Shown: positions 62,416 through 64,000 of the stretch, one piece after another
Position numbering within the stretch: position 1 is the stretch's first letter
Layout: every line of letters begins with the position of its first letter
From: Gracilariopsis chorda
Lineage: Eukaryota > Rhodophyta > Florideophyceae > Gracilariales > Gracilariaceae
Assembly (NCBI GenBank): GCA_003194525.1
Contig: NBIV01000002.1
Location: forward strand, 558,001-622,000
DNA length: 64,000 bases
Direction: 5' to 3'
Notes under the pieces: model-generated
Told to the model about the DNA's origin: nothing
Databases searched by the model: none
What the model saw: only the letters and a program-made list of their open reading frames with translations
Position numbers and translations under genes: made by a program

Positions 62416-64000
62416 ATGCCGCTCTTCCGCCGAAAGGATAAGCGCAAGCCACCCCCAGAGCCCGTCCGTCAGAAGCAGACCCCATTACTCGATCGAAACG
62501 CTGCAGCTGCCGCCGCTGCCGCCGCAGCTCAGCAACCTTCCGCTCAGCAAATTCGCCGTCTTAACACCGCACGCCGTGCCGACAAGGAGAACGTCAAGCG
62601 CTCCGATGATTCCCACCGTCGCTGGGGCAAACGCACCCCCGCTGCGGATCGGAAAAAGCATCGACCCCGTCATCAACCCGCCGTTCTAAACAAGTCCGTC
62701 ACGTCCGATCGAAGACGCTCCGTAAAAGTCGCATCCCCCCCCGTCGCATCCAGTGCATATCAAAATCAACAACCTTCCGTCACAAAAAAGACGTCCACCG
62801 ATCCCAAACTCTCCTCTTCTAAACTACAATCCTCGCACGCGCAACAACAGCAACACCAACAGCAACCCCAAAAAACCCATCGTCGAAAACCATCCAAAGA
62901 GAGACTGGCGTCCAATTCTCAACCTACTTGGCCTCACATTGATCTCATCCGTCTTTTGCGCGCGGATGATGTTTCCGCCGCTGACATCCCGGTACGTCGA
63001 ATAGCCGCTGCTGCAAGTCGTGACAATGCCACTCGTCTCAAAATGATCCGTGAGGGTGCTGCCGCCGCCCTTGTAAACCTTCTGCACAGCGAACACGCCA
63101 CCCTGGATATGCGCCGTAACGCCACATTTGCCATTGCCGAACTCGCCGTTCTGGAAGCCTGTGAGGACGAGCTGGTCGCCTCAGGCACCGTCCCCATTCT
63201 CATTTGTCTCATCGACCACTCCAAGAACCGCGACCGATCCATGTTGGGAAACGCATGTAGAGGCCTTCGCAACCTGCTTGGAGGCAAGCAATCCACGGCC
63301 GTGCAAGCCGCCAAGTTTGGGTGCGTCGAGCATTTGCTCACTATCATTGACGGACGCACGGGCAGAGAGGAGCAGCCAGAGGTCGTTGTCGAGGCCATTG
63401 CAGCGCTGTCCAATCTCTCGCATCACGGTTTACAATTCCAGCGTTACGTTATCAAACACGGTGGTATCGCTGCGCTTACTAGCCTTGGCATGCGCACTGA
63501 CCATGAGGAAGCGCTGTTTCACGTTGTCAATGTCCTCGCGGAGTTTGCTAGAGAGGCCTCCTGTTTGAAGCACATCATCAATGCAGGCGGTCTCAACGCC
63601 GCCTTTCGCGCGCTGCAAACAGCGAGGGATGCAGAGGTTGTTGCGGAGGCTTCGCGCCTCATTGGCAATGTCGCTGTCACCCAGAAAGCCCGTCTCGCGG
63701 TAAGAGAAGCCGGCGGTTTGCTCGCACTCATTGATCGCTTGACGCGCTGCAAAACCTTCAAGGGCATTGTTCCCGCATTTGACATCGTCCGAGCCATTTC
63801 CAATGTCTGTGTTGACGGAAAGGCCGCGTCTGACGCGCTTACCCAGCGTGATTCTGCAAGCGTTTTGTTGCATGTATTCACGGCCCAGGATGCGCCCGAA
63901 AAGCTTGTTAAAGCCGCTTTTTATGCCTTGCACGTCCTTGCGCATGGCAGCCCTACTAGGCGATCGAAAGTTCTCTATGCGATTGGCACGCACGTGAAGT
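62416..64000 (+). CDS. Armadillo-repeat protein (partial, runs off the window)
   Basis: The frame from the ATG at 62416 is open to the window end (528 codons), so the 3' end is missing. The N-terminus is basic and low-complexity (residues 1-170: Lys/Arg-rich, a run of nine Ala at 29-37, Gln-rich near 140-160). Armadillo repeats start near 172: IDLIRLLRADDV, IREGAAAALVNLLHSEHATL, MRRNATFAIAELA, ASGTVPILICLIDHS, VVVEAIAALSNLSHHG, YVIKHGGIAALTSL and AREAGGLLALI-like units. The repeat style resembles importin-alpha/ARM adaptor proteins, but without an IBB-type start that I can name, so the role (nuclear transport or protein scaffolding) is open. Confidence 0.85.
   Translation, partial: MPLFRRKDKRKPPPEPVRQKQTPLLDRNAAAAAAAAAAQQPSAQQIRRLNTARRADKENVKRSDDSHRRWGKRTPAADRKKHRPRHQPAVLNKSVTSDRRRSVKVASPPVASSAYQNQQPSVTKKTSTDPKLSSSKLQSSHAQQQQHQQQPQKTHRRKPSKERLASNSQPTWPHIDLIRLLRADDVSAADIPVRRIAAAASRDNATRLKMIREGAAAALVNLLHSEHATLDMRRNATFAIAELAVLEACEDELVASGTVPILICLIDHSKNRDRSMLGNACRGLRNLLGGKQSTAVQAAKFGCVEHLLTIIDGRTGREEQPEVVVEAIAALSNLSHHGLQFQRYVIKHGGIAALTSLGMRTDHEEALFHVVNVLAEFAREASCLKHIINAGGLNAAFRALQTARDAEVVAEASRLIGNVAVTQKARLAVREAGGLLALIDRLTRCKTFKGIVPAFDIVRAISNVCVDGKAASDALTQRDSASVLLHVFTAQDAPEKLVKAAFYALHVLAHGSPTRRSKVLYAIGTHVK

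Noticed and set aside
1-64000. CRISPR arrays, bacterial operons, rRNA genes
   Set aside because: None seen. Repeats are LTRs, TIRs or simple repeats, and gene content is eukaryotic.

Overview
The window is a piece of nuclear genome from a eukaryotic alga-like organism. Host genes are nearly intron-free, closely packed on both strands, and encode eukaryote-type proteins: Raptor, a Spen/FPA-type RNA-binding protein, COQ6, mitochondrial succinate-semialdehyde dehydrogenase, a serine-racemase-like enzyme, tyrosine aminotransferase and an armadillo protein. They flank a dense block of nested transposable elements. This fits an intron-poor, transposon-rich red alga (a Chondrus-like florideophyte is my best guess), but that is inference. 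No ribosomal, plastid or other phylogenetic marker is present to prove it.

Layout. 0.5-22 kb is a host gene block: Raptor (+, one short 5' intron), alpha/beta hydrolase (-), FkbM-type methyltransferase (+), three-RRM/SPOC protein (+), COQ6-type monooxygenase (+), SSADH (+), serine-racemase-like PLP enzyme (-), and a small secreted protein (-). 23.15-55.65 kb is an almost continuous transposon nest. A Ty1/copia element (23153-38685, LTRs about 6% different by eye) is split inside gag by a reverse-oriented Ty3/gypsy chromovirus (Gypsy-1, 24887-33935), whose 563-bp LTRs differ at about 10 sites and whose insertion duplicated GAGCA. Only 341 bp further on, a cut-and-paste DNA transposon (39032-55645, long inverted repeats, flanked by ATTAG) contains a second Ty3/gypsy chromovirus (Gypsy-2, 40144-51165) and a LINE fragment (about 52.8-55.1 kb). 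58.9-64 kb returns to host genes: an 857-residue protein whose C-terminal half is tyrosine aminotransferase, a possible small reverse-strand gene, and the start of an armadillo-repeat gene cut by the window end.

Most distinctive content. (1) Both Ty3/gypsy elements carry an open frame on the strand opposite to gag-pol, between the chromodomain and the 3' LTR; each has a TATA-like motif just upstream. In Gypsy-2 this is a frame of about 640 codons broken only by two TAG codons. (2) The copia element has a zinc-finger frame with no ATG between its 5' LTR and gag. (3) The DNA transposon ends carry repeated perfect GGTGAGCTCACC palindromes. (4) The tyrosine aminotransferase is fused to a long N-terminal region with a four-cysteine zinc motif. 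All transposon reading frames show decay (stops, frameshifts), so they are annotated as pseudogenes.

The host genes share no obvious pathway. Several are mitochondrial or amino-acid metabolic enzymes (COQ6, SSADH, serine racemase-like, TAT), and Raptor is a nutrient-signalling scaffold. I read this as ordinary eukaryotic gene order and not as a functional cluster. All percentages and difference counts are by-eye estimates.
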